This document shows positions 55,894 through 64,000 of a stretch of DNA of 64,000 bases, piece by piece (within the stretch, counting starts at the first letter, position 1; every line of letters begins with the position of its first letter). Source of the stretch: Samsoniella hepiali (Eukaryota > Ascomycota > Sordariomycetes > Hypocreales > Cordycipitaceae); the NCBI GenBank assembly GCA_001455915.2, contig LNDK02000014.1, forward strand, positions 62,001 through 126,000. Reading direction: 5' to 3'. The position numbers and the translations under genes are program-made. Below the pieces are notes generated by a model, which was not told where the DNA came from, searched no databases, and worked only from the letters and a program-made list of their open reading frames with translations.

Positions 55894-58795
55894 ATGGCTG
55901 CCAACCATCATCCCTCGCCCACCATGATGCAGATGCAGCACCAGCAGGCGCAGGCGCCTGGCGCTCCGCCTCACGGCGGCCCTTCCAGCCAGTACAACCC
56001 ATCCGCCCAGATCCAGCAGCTCAACGAACAGGTTTGGCTGCAGATCGGTAAGCTTGGCCCGTCTTCTGCATCGTCGCATCATCACTAATATCCTCTGCAG
56101 GCAGCTTCTCAGAACTGTTGCGCACCCCCGAGGATGCCCTCCAAGCCTACGAGCGCGCCCTCATCGCCAACCCCCAGTCCATCACCGCCCTCAACGCCAT
56201 CGGCATGCTACTCAAGGGTCGCGAGGCCTTTGACAAGGCCCTTGACTTCTTCCGCACTATTGTCGATATCGATAGAAACAATGGCGAAGCCTGGGGCAAC
56301 CTTGGTAAGTATCATTACTCACGACGCCATCTGCTCCCCTGCTAATTTCCCAGGTCACTGCTTCCTCATGACCGAGAACCTCCAAAAGGCCTACGATGCT
56401 TACCAGCAAGCCCTGGTCAACTTGCGCGATCCCAAGGACCCCATGCTCTGGTATGGCATCGGTATCCTCTACGACCGCTACGGCAGCTACGACTATGCCG
56501 AGGAGGCCTTTTCCCAAGTCATGCAGATCCAGCCCGACTTTGAAAAGGCCAACGAGATTTACTTTCGCCTCGGTATAATCTATAAGCAGCAACAGAAATA
56601 CCCACAGAGTCTCGAGGTAAGTTCAACCCGGACTTCAGATCTCTGCGCGAATCGCATCTGACTCTTAGCAGTGCTTCAAGTACATTGTCAGCTCGCCCCC
56701 TGGCCCCCTCACGCAGGAGGACATTTGGTTCCAGATTGGCCATGTTCATGAGCAGCAAAAAGACGTACGTTTTTTTGCCACGCCAACCCATCACCCATCC
56801 TAAATTGACAACCCTTTAGTTCGACAGCGCCAAGGCAGCCTACCAGCGCGTCCTTGATCACTCGCCTACCCACGCCAAGGTCCTCCAGCAGCTCGGCTGG
56901 CTCCACCACCAGCAGAGCAACTCTTACGAGTACCAAGATCGCGCCATTCAGTACCTTGAAAAGTCTGTGAATGCCGGTACGTCAACCTCTGCAGTCCTTC
57001 TCGGACAAGCCGTCGCTAACAGCAACAGATAACACCGACGCACAGAGCTGGTATCTGCTTGGCAGATGCTACATGTCACAGCAAAAGTATCCCAAAGCTT
57101 ATGAGGCGTATCAACAGGCCGTCTATCGCGATGGGAAGAACCCCACTTTCTGGTGCTCGATCGGTGTCTTGTATTACCAGATCAACCAGTACAGGGACGC
57201 ACTTGATGCCTATTCCCGCGCAATCCGTCTCAACCCCTACATCTCCGAAGTTTGGTACGATCTCGGCACTCTGGTAAGCTCTCCTTCGTTATCCCAAGTG
57301 CCCGCCTCTTACTAACCCGCTCCAGTACGAGTCGTGTAACAACCAAATCTCTGATGCTCTCGATGCCTACCAACGGGCTGCCGAGCTTGATCCCGGCAAC
57401 CCGCACATCAAGACGCGTCTTCAGCTGCTCCGCTCTGGCAACGGCGGTGCTCCTCCCGCCGCTCCTCAGCCGGCTGATGTCCACCCGCAGGCTTACCAGG
57501 CCGCTGGTCCTCAAGGCCCGACCGGTCCCCAGTGGGGAGGCTCTACTGCCCAAGCTCCTGCTGGCGGTCCTCCTCCTGCTCCGCAGGGCGCTGGCGAGAA
57601 CTGGGCCCGTGGGCTGTCCAACGTGAACCCGCCTCCTCAGCCACCTAACCCGTATGAGAGCCGCGGTGAACCTTTCCGAGGCGGCCCTGCTCCTCCCCTG
57701 CAGCGTCCTCCCAGCCCTCAGCACGACCATCGCCCGCCGCAACCTGACCACCGTCAACCGCCGCCGGCTCAGCAGCAGCCCCCGTACGCTGAGCGACCTG
57801 GCCCGCTTCGCCGCGCCTCGCCTCCTCCCGCCCACCCATATCCTCCTCAATCCCAAGGCCGCGTGGCCAATCCCAACTTTAGTGGCTCTACACCCTCTGC
57901 GTCGGCGCTGCCCCCGGGCCCTTCTAATGGTCCAGCAGTGCCACCTCCCAACGGCGCTGGCCCGTTCCGGCCCACCAACAGCCCCCGACCCGACGGCCGC
58001 GAGGGCCATATCCCCTCACCCAAACCTGCGTACCCCGGCCAGGCGCCGCCTCCACCTCAATACCCAGGCGAGGCACTACCACCTGTGGGTGAGAACGGGC
58101 AGAACGGCCCCCCTCCCCCCTCGGCGGCTGCTCCCGAAGCCGCAGCACAGCGCCAAGAGGACCGCCCTCCTTCGGTCGGACCTAAGCGCATGCGCGAGTG
58201 GGAGGATGATTCAGTCGGACCCAAGCGCATGCGCGAGTGGGAGGAGGATTCGGCGGCCAAGAAGCAAGCCAACGAGGAGAACCGCGCACGTCTGGAGGAT
58301 GCCAAGCACCGGCGGCCGTCCATGTCTCCCAAGGAAGGCTTCCGGCGCCCCTCGCCTCGTGGTGAGGAGCGTCGTGTGGAGGAGCCTCGCAGAGCGGACG
58401 AGTCCATCCCCAAGAGCGACTATCACCCCTCTGAGGCTGCTCATCACCACCCCCAGCATAGCGTGACGGGCAGCCAGCTGCCCCCCATGCAAGCGCCTGC
58501 CCCCGTCGAGGCTGCACCGGAAAAGGCGCAGCCTTCCGTCACTCCCAAAGAGGAACCGACGGAGACGAGCAGTGCTCCCCGGGCCCCCGCATCGTCTGAG
58601 CCTGAGCGCGCGGGCAGGAAGATGGAGGATATCGACGAAGACTATGACGATGCACCGGAGGATGACAAGAAGGCGGCGACGAACGGCTCCAAGGCTGGTT
58701 CCACGACGGATGAGGCTAAGCCCAGCTCACCAACGAGCACGGGAGCCAACGGCACGACGACAGCAGCCGCTGCTACCGCGACCAAGGCAGATTAA
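55894..58795 (+). CDS. cyc8: Cyc8/Ssn6 TPR transcriptional corepressor
   Basis: General corepressor subunit that pairs with Tup1 (RcoA in filamentous fungi) and is recruited by sequence-specific repressors in the nucleus. Seven exons (55,894-56,047; 56,101-56,304; 56,354-56,616; 56,672-56,764; 56,820-56,976; 57,029-57,273; 57,326-58,795) give 861 residues. After a Gln/Pro-rich start, about nine or ten TPRs occupy residues 40-410, for example TPEDALQAYERALIANPQS, AWGNLGHCFLMTENLQKAYD, YNAEEAF-type helices, DIWFQIGHVHEQQKDFDSA, SWYLLGRCYMSQQKYPKAYE and ISEVWYDLGTLYESCNNQ. The last 430 residues are Pro/Gln/Ser-rich and low-complexity, ending in an acidic-Thr/Ala tail. A 39-bp in-frame duplication (58,172-58,249) repeats the 13-residue unit SVGPKRMREWEDD with only minor changes. 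All six introns are 48-56 nt with clean phases. Confidence 0.95.
58172..58249 (+). repeat. In-frame 39-bp tandem duplication in the cyc8 tail
   Basis: Two adjacent 39-base units (58,172-58,210 and 58,211-58,249) differ at only three positions and encode near-identical 13-residue KRMREWE-containing segments. It is likely a recent slippage or unequal-exchange event, expected to vary between strains. Confidence 0.88.
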
Positions 58796-59856
58796 GTTGT
58801 AAAAAAGAGGTAAGCGACGGGGCGGAGTACGAGTTTTGAAATTACGTAGCACATTTTTTATGCTTGAATTCCCATGTATACCACACTGGCTATTCTACTT
58901 TTCCTTTGTTTACTTTACCTATTTGTTTCTTGTTTGTCCTTTCTTTATGGACGGGTTTAGGAGAAAACTTGTTAGGGCGGGCGTCGTGCTGGGAGGAATT
59001 CGAGGCTTGGAAAGTTGAACGGACGACTGGTCCCTATATAGTGTGTAGTATCTGGAAAAAAAAAAACTTTCCCATAATTTACGTGTCTTGGCCATGAATA
59101 TCCTGTTTGCGTAGGATTGACGCACATGAGGGGATAGCGTATCCAGAAATGGCGCAACGCGGCGCCGGCGCCACCAATCTGAGGCTCTTGACTGTATGAG
59201 ATTCAGCCCCGACTAGCTGTACGGAGTACAGACAAGAGCGACGAGCGAGCGGGAGCAAGGCTGCGGTGGCGTCGACTGCTCCGACGGATCGGCCAGTATA
59301 GCGCAGGCCCACGAACGGTATGAATAACTCCGGGCGCCGTGGGGGCGCAGACAAAGTCGGGTCCGTGTAGCACCGACATTATTTCCCTGATGCCCTTTTC
59401 TTTCTCGTCTCGTGTGATGTTTAGATTAATCAATATGTAATCCGGACATTCGGACGATTTGGACGCGGCGGCCCGGGGCTGTGGGGGGGGGGGGGGGGAG
59501 TGATGATCACTATGGTGTTGCCAGGCCCGTTTTTGTACTCGGGCTGCAACACAAATAGGCAATAACCTGGGCTAAAAGAAAAAAAAGTACCCGAAAGCAC
59601 AGGGGGGCTGCCGCTTGGGAGTTACCTAGATGTGCCGAAGGCTCGGGGCATGGATTGTCCGCTGTCGCGGCCGACAATGACGACGAGGGCCGGGGGAGGC
59701 AAGCGGGCGGGGTACATGGTCGCCATGTAAGCTCTTACGAAATCTATAAATCGTAAAAACATCCAAGTCTTTTCTGCTTCTTCTTCTCTCATTATATATG
59801 TTCAAGAAGACCCTGTAATTTTTTATCATTATTTTCTCACCCCGCCCGGCCTAAAC
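58796..59856. other. Intergenic region between cyc8 and the adenylation-domain gene
   Basis: 1.06 kb. AT-rich cyc8 3' region (58,830-59,100), an unremarkable middle, a G15-16 run (59,483-59,498) and an AT-rich stretch (59,730-59,840) just before the ATG at 59,857 that resembles a promoter. No gene. Confidence 0.55.
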
Positions 59857-61558
59857 ATGGAGCGCTTCACGCAAGACGCGTTTGAGGAGCAGGCCCGGCA
59901 GCGCGGCCGGGTGCTCGTCCTCGACGACGTGCTTTCGCTGCACGTCGGCAAGACGCCGTCGCCGACGCTCTTTGCGTATCCGCGTGCGGACCGTAGTGAC
60001 GGAGGAAGCTACTTTGAGATGTACACGGCGGCGCAGCTTGACGGTTATGTTGATGCGGCTGTGAAGCACCTCGTCGAGTCGGGGCATGAGCCTGTACGTT
60101 TCCGTCTCTGTATATACAAGAGAAGAAACAAAAAAGAAATACAATAAAAATGTGACAATAATGCTGACAACACAATAGAAACTCGGCCGTGTCGTCGGCA
60201 TACTTGGAAACCCCAACCTCGACTGGGTCGTGCACCTGTTTGCGCTCACCCGCCTCGGGTACTGCGTCGCCATGATGTCGCTCCGGCAAAAGGCTGTCGG
60301 CCTCGCGAGCCTTCTGAGCGACGCCCATGGGGACGCCATTGCGCACGACGCCACGCCCGGCACGGCCGAGCTCTTCCAGGACATTGTCGCCTTGCAGCCG
60401 ACCACCGCGGCCATTCCGTTTGTCCCGCGCGCCGTCTACACGCGCAGCGCTGCAACCACCACCACCACGTCGAAGCGCTTCTTTTCCAGAGAGGAGCAGG
60501 GCCAGACGATGGCGCTCCTCTTCTCCACGTCGGGCTCGACGGGCCTGCCGCGGCCCATCCCGTACCGCCACGCACACGTCGCGCTCTCGCTGTTCACGTC
60601 GGCGGAGCCGCGCGACTCCATCCTCTCGTGGCCGCTGTACCACGGCTGGGGGCTGAGCATACTGCTCGGCACGTTTTACTACGGCGCGACGTGCCACGTC
60701 ATGGACACCTTGCAGGAGATGACGGGCGCGGCCATCATCGAGGCGCTCGAGGCGGCGCGGCCGCCGTTTGTGCCCGCGACGCCGCACAACATTGGCCTCG
60801 TCGCGGGGGACCCGCGCGGGCTCGCGTGTCTGCGCGCGGCGGACTACGTGACGGCGGGCGGCGCGCGCCTGGCGGACGCGATGGGCGCGTATCTGGTCGA
60901 GCAGGGGGTGAATATCAGCACGTCGATGGGCAGCTCCGAGGCGACGCGCAACTTTGCAACGTCCATGTACAGGCCGCGGGGCGACCCGGACTGGGACTAT
61001 GTGCAGATTCATCCGGTGCTGCGGCCGCACATCCTGCTGGATCCGGTGCCCGGCAACGCGCCGCTGCACGAGATTGTCTTTTGCCCTACCTTTCCCGGAC
61101 TGTACGGCCACGACGAGGCCGACGCGCCGCGGGAGAGCTACCGCACGGGGGACATCATGCAGCCGCACCCCGACAAGCCGGACGCGTGGAAGTTTGTGTG
61201 CCGCGACGGCGACTTTTTGACGCTCAGCACGGCGCTCAACGTGCTGGGCGCGCCGCTCGAGGACCGCGTGCAGACGCACCCGCTGGTGGCGGCGGCCGTG
61301 GTGGTGGGCGTCGGGCGCGCGGTGCCGGGCTTGCTGCTGCTGCCCACGGAGGAGGTGGGGAGGGAGGCGCTGCTGGATGCGATATGGCCGCTGGTGGCGG
61401 CGGCGAATGAAGTGGTGGCGGCGCACGCGGAGATGACGAGGGACAAGGTGTGCGTGCTGCCGTCGACGGCGAGGCTGCCGCGGACGGACAAGGGGAATGT
61501 GATGCGGCAGCGGGTGTTTGTGGAGTTTGCGAGTGAGATTGATGCGCTGTATGCTTAG
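59857..61558 (+). CDS. Stand-alone adenylation-domain enzyme (AMP-binding, NRPS-like)
   Basis: Adenylate-forming enzyme of 538 residues from exons 59,857-60,093 and 60,179-61,558. Motifs run in order: A3 P-loop FSTSGSTGLPRPIPYRHAHV, where Arg replaces the usual Lys after P; SWPLYHGWGLSILLG; A5-like STSMGSSEATRNF; A7 YRTGD; and A10 RLPRTDKGNVMRQ with the catalytic Lys. The sequence resembles the A domain of fungal NRPS-like enzymes (A-T-reductase type) and carboxylate reductases more than long-chain acyl-CoA synthetases. It stops about 20 residues after A10, with no thiolation or reductase domain, and I find no carrier-domain remnant in the 700 bases downstream. It may be a free-standing activating enzyme or a truncated NRPS-like gene. 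Substrate unknown. GC is very high, like the kinase and HET genes. The nearest other gene downstream is a secreted Cys-rich peptide. Confidence 0.85.
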
Positions 61559-62305
61559 ATGACGGATTCTGGATATAGAAACGGGAGGTTTTGTCGCTTT
61601 TGATTAGATGCCATCCATGTACGGAATAGACGAATCATCTATTTCGCCAACTATTGATCTGAATCGTATGGCCTTTTTGGCTCTGTGCACGCCCTCTCCC
61701 GAGTAGAACTGTTAATTAGCGTGGAAACATGGCCACCAGATGGATGTTCCTGATCAAATGGAGATTAACAGTGCTCGCGCTGGCCTTGGGGGTACCTCTA
61801 GCCGTCGGTGGTTCTGTTGATCTGGCAAACCCGATTCAGTGTTTTTGTGGCCCTGAATCGCGCGTTTCGGTGCCAAGAAACTTTCCGGAGGGGGAGACTG
61901 TAGCTTCTCCGCATCATGAGGGAGCGGGCGGTGTTTCGGAGCTTCGGTTGCCATCTTGCCAAAGTTGCCAATATTGCGAGCAACACACGAGGCACACCAC
62001 GGTAGGTAAGCCTCGTGCGCAGGATTCGGCTGAAGCCGGGCCGGGCAGAATATGGACAGTTTGCGAGGACGTATGCAGTGTTATCCCGCAGACTGCGCCA
62101 AACAGGAAGGAGCTCAAGCGGCTGAACCGTGCTGAGAACTATACAAGTCGCTCATTCGTGATGATTTCGTAACTGGTCGACTCACTTATAGTTCTTCTCT
62201 TTAATAGTGCTTTTCTTTACAGTTTCTTCTCTTTACCAGACTTCTACCTGCAGCTATTCTGTCTTTACTACTGTGCCACTACCACATTACTCTTGAATCA
62301 AAAAC
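61559..62305. other. Region between the adenylation gene and the Cys-rich peptide
   Basis: Contains the adenylation gene 3' region, a weak candidate secreted ORF at 61,729-62,172 (listed separately) and a strongly pyrimidine-rich leader (62,185-62,300) directly before the peptide gene at 62,306. That leader supports transcription of the latter. Confidence 0.5.
61729..62172 (+). CDS. Weak candidate secreted Cys-containing protein
   Basis: An open frame of 147 codons whose start resembles a signal peptide: MFLIKWRLTVLALALGVPLA preceded by five residues. The mature part has seven cysteines, including CFC and CQSCQYC. Against it: base composition and codon use look less biased than in neighbouring genes, and there is no recognised family. 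The second half (SVIPQTAPNRKELKRLNRAE...) looks random. It could be the first exon of a spliced gene or a chance ORF. Kept only because it adjoins a better secreted Cys-rich candidate. Confidence 0.25.
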   Translation: MATRWMFLIKWRLTVLALALGVPLAVGGSVDLANPIQCFCGPESRVSVPRNFPEGETVASPHHEGAGGVSELRLPSCQSCQYCEQHTRHTTVGKPRAQDSAEAGPGRIWTVCEDVCSVIPQTAPNRKELKRLNRAENYTSRSFVMIS

Positions 62306-62497
62306 ATGAAGCCTGCGTGCCTCCTCGTCGCCTGCATCGCCAGCATGACCGCTGCCTCGCCCGTGCCGGCCGCGCTCGACGCGCGCCTGCAGTGGTGCGG
62401 CCGCATGAGCTGCCCGCCGACCCTGAGATGCTGCGACGACTGCGGCCCCGAAAATGCCGTCTGTATCAGAGGATCCCAATGTCCCAGCTGCAGATAG
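62306..62497 (+). CDS. Small secreted cysteine-rich protein
   Basis: 63-residue protein. Residues 1-18 or so (MKPACLLVACIASMTAAS) form a typical signal peptide. The mature part of roughly 40 residues carries eight cysteines (31, 36, 42, 43, 46, 53, 59, 62), spaced C-x4-C-x5-CC-x2-C-x6-C-x5-C-x2-C, enough for four disulfides. C-ending codons dominate (CTC, GTC, GCC, ATC), as in real genes here. A long CT-rich leader precedes the ATG, and the stop is followed by an ordinary 3' region. No known family is recognised; the size and Cys pattern fit fungal effector-like or antimicrobial-type peptides, but the function is unproven. The gene lacks introns and sits between the adenylation gene and the ankyrin gene. 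Confidence 0.65.
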   Translation: MKPACLLVACIASMTAASPVPAALDARLQWCGRMSCPPTLRCCDDCGPENAVCIRGSQCPSCR

Positions 62498-62729
62498 GCA
62501 TTCCCAAACGAAAACGCAACGGGCAGGGATGATGGGGGTCACTGCGTGGTGAAACGAATCCGGTGTTCGACGCATCATTTTTTGCTGGTCTACGACGATA
62601 TTGATAGAGAAGTGCCTCTAAATGTAAATGCTTTGCTGTTTATATGTAAAGTTGAAGCTGCGAGTCCCCCATGACTTCATCTACTTGTCCCCCAGCATGT
62701 CCCCCAGCATGTCCCCTGTCTCCCGCCAC
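62498..62729. other. Convergent 3' region between the Cys-rich peptide and ankyrin genes
   Basis: 232 bases with AT-rich DNA and a short duplicated CCCCCAGCATGT (about 62,690-62,713) just before the ankyrin stop. No gene. Confidence 0.5.
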
Positions 62730-64000
62730 TCAGGGATGACTGCATTCTTTCGCCATATATGCGTCATGCCCCTTGACGCATTTGATCCCGTCCTCCACGC
62801 AGAACTTACAGATGCCAAATGCCGGCGCTCCGTCGCCGCTGCACGTAGAACAAGCTCGCATCATGCCGCCTTTGGACGCCTTGCACCGGCCGCAGACGTC
62901 ACAATAGCACCCTGTAGGGCGGAAGTGCAGCATGACTTCCTCTTCCTCTCCAACAATGTCCACGGCGGCGCCTCCGGGCGCAGCCGCCAGCAAGCGCCAT
63001 ATCGCACTCGTGTCGGTCCGCCGCGCCCAGTCGAGGACACTGCGGCCATGGCTGTCCTTGCGGCCCAAGAAGAGCGGAGACGGATTGGGCGCCGCCAGAA
63101 GCATCGCGACGATACGTGTGTGGCCGTTGCGCACAGCCATGGATAGTGCCGTAGCTCCCCAGTGGTCTTCGATAGTCACGTCGGCCGGGGGCTGGTGCAA
63201 TAGAAGGCTCTCAACGGCCTCGACGTGGCCGCGCATCGCCGCGTTGAATAGCGCCGTGCGGCCATATACGTTTTGGGCATCGATCTTTATACGGCCACCC
63301 TGAAGTAACCTGTCCACTGTTGATTTATTGCTGGGTACTGCGGCCGCTACAATCAGTGCATTGCTACCTCTGGAGTTTTTCGCTTGCACGTTGGCTCCGT
63401 TGGATATAAGAACATCGACAACGTCCGCCTGTGCCTCCTTAGCAGCAGCGAGAAGCGCCGTACAACAAGCGGCGTTGGTGCTTTCTAGCTTAGCGCCATG
63501 ACTGATGAGGATATCAACGACATCGCTGTGGCCTTTCCTGGCCGCCATCATCAGGGGCGTTTCTCCATGTTTGGTCCCCCGCTCCACATCAGCACCACGC
63601 TTCAGTAACAGTTCAACGACAGACAAGTGACCGAATCCCGCGGCAGAATAGAGAGCGCTCATGCCAAGTGGGTTGGTGGCCGAGATGTCAGCGCCATGGT
63701 CGAGTAGGACATTGACGAAATCAGGACTTGCAGCCTCGCACGCAAGATTCAACGGCTGATGCCCCGCAGCGTTGATAGCTGAGACGTTTGCCCCGGCGGC
63801 GAGTAAGCATTCGACAAGGGGAAAATGTTTATTTCGGCATGCATAATGCAGCGCGCAGGACTGGTCCGGGCCTCGAGCGTTGACGTCGGCGCCCTGCTGG
63901 ATGAGCAACCATGCGTTGCCATATTGCCCCCAATCGATGGCCTCCATCAGCAGTGGCATTGATCGATCTCCAAATTCCCTGTACTCAACATCGGCACCCT
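62730..64000 (-). CDS. Ankyrin-repeat protein with ZZ-like zinc-finger C-terminus (5' end outside window)
   Basis: Partial: the frame runs off the right edge. Codons 63,960-64,000 still read as ankyrin-like sequence (GADVEYREFGDRS), so the internal Met at 63,959 is not the true start. About ten ankyrin repeats are visible, for example SALYSAAGFGHLSVVELLLK, TPLMMAARKGHSDVVDILIS and TALFNAAMRGHVEAVESLLL. The last 60 residues switch to a Cys-rich module, CYCDVCGRCKASKGGMMRAC, then CSTCSGDGAPAFGICKFC, then GIKCVKGHDAYMAKEC. Its spacing recalls a ZZ-type zinc finger, which binds peptide tails. Such ankyrin proteins are common as the C-terminal parts of fungal NLR-like receptors; whether a nucleotide-binding or effector domain lies upstream cannot be seen. 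No introns are detected in this part. Confidence 0.85.
   Translation of the reverse strand, partial: GADVEYREFGDRSMPLLMEAIDWGQYGNAWLLIQQGADVNARGPDQSCALHYACRNKHFPLVECLLAAGANVSAINAAGHQPLNLACEAASPDFVNVLLDHGADISATNPLGMSALYSAAGFGHLSVVELLLKRGADVERGTKHGETPLMMAARKGHSDVVDILISHGAKLESTNAACCTALLAAAKEAQADVVDVLISNGANVQAKNSRGSNALIVAAAVPSNKSTVDRLLQGGRIKIDAQNVYGRTALFNAAMRGHVEAVESLLLHQPPADVTIEDHWGATALSMAVRNGHTRIVAMLLAAPNPSPLFLGRKDSHGRSVLDWARRTDTSAIWRLLAAAPGGAAVDIVGEEEEVMLHFRPTGCYCDVCGRCKASKGGMMRACSTCSGDGAPAFGICKFCVEDGIKCVKGHDAYMAKECSHP

Noticed and set aside
59867..61426. 519-codon antisense ORF over the adenylation gene
   Set aside because: Arg/His-rich shadow frame opposite a protein with all adenylation motifs.
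1..64000. CRISPR array, bacterial operons or an intact transposon
   Set aside because: No regularly spaced direct repeats, no transposase or reverse-transcriptase motif and no long terminal repeats were seen; the gene structure is fungal.

Overview
The window is nuclear DNA of a filamentous ascomycete, most likely a hypocrealean Sordariomycete. Genes are broken by short GT-AG introns (about 41-96 nt) with CTAAC/CTGAC-type branch sites. Third codon positions are C-rich, and the plasma-membrane H+-ATPase reads very close to the Neurospora enzyme. HET-domain and fungal ADAM genes are also present. The genus cannot be fixed from sequence alone. I resolve 17 protein-coding genes, one spliced gene with a doubtful 3' end, one weak secreted ORF and one tRNA-Asp.

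Left part (1-21,060). An Nrd1/Seb1-type RNA 3'-end processing factor (430-2903) is followed by a gene desert of almost 10 kb. Then come the H+-ATPase pma1 (12,765-16,529), a DCAF4-like WD40 protein (17,060-18,839) and, convergent with it, a bZIP factor with a DUF3425-type C-terminus (19,145-21,059).

Middle part (21,060-46,250). Acetyl-CoA synthetase (24,429-27,034) is followed by three minus-strand genes: a small DUF6914-like protein, a choline-kinase-like protein and a HET-domain protein. A membrane-anchored ADAM metalloprotease, tRNA-Asp(GUC) and a small acidic protein come next. After an apparent assembly join there is a TBL1/Sif2-type LisH-WD40 corepressor subunit, then a TMEM115-like Golgi membrane protein and a beta-carbonic anhydrase.

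Right part (46,250-64,000). A spliced minus-strand gene with a possible frame break (47,005-47,626) is followed by a second desert of about 8 kb. The TPR corepressor Cyc8/Ssn6 comes next, then an accessory-looking end: a stand-alone adenylation-domain enzyme, a 63-residue secreted peptide with eight mature cysteines, and an ankyrin/ZZ-like protein cut by the window edge.

Most genes are core functions: proton pumping, acetate activation, CO2 hydration, and transcription or RNA control. Two histone-deacetylase-linked repressor components (TBL1-like and Cyc8) lie 15 kb apart, but nothing shows a functional cluster. The least ordinary signals are an inverted repeat bracketing exon 2 of the carbonic anhydrase, the two deserts upstream of pma1 and cyc8, and the accessory right-hand end.
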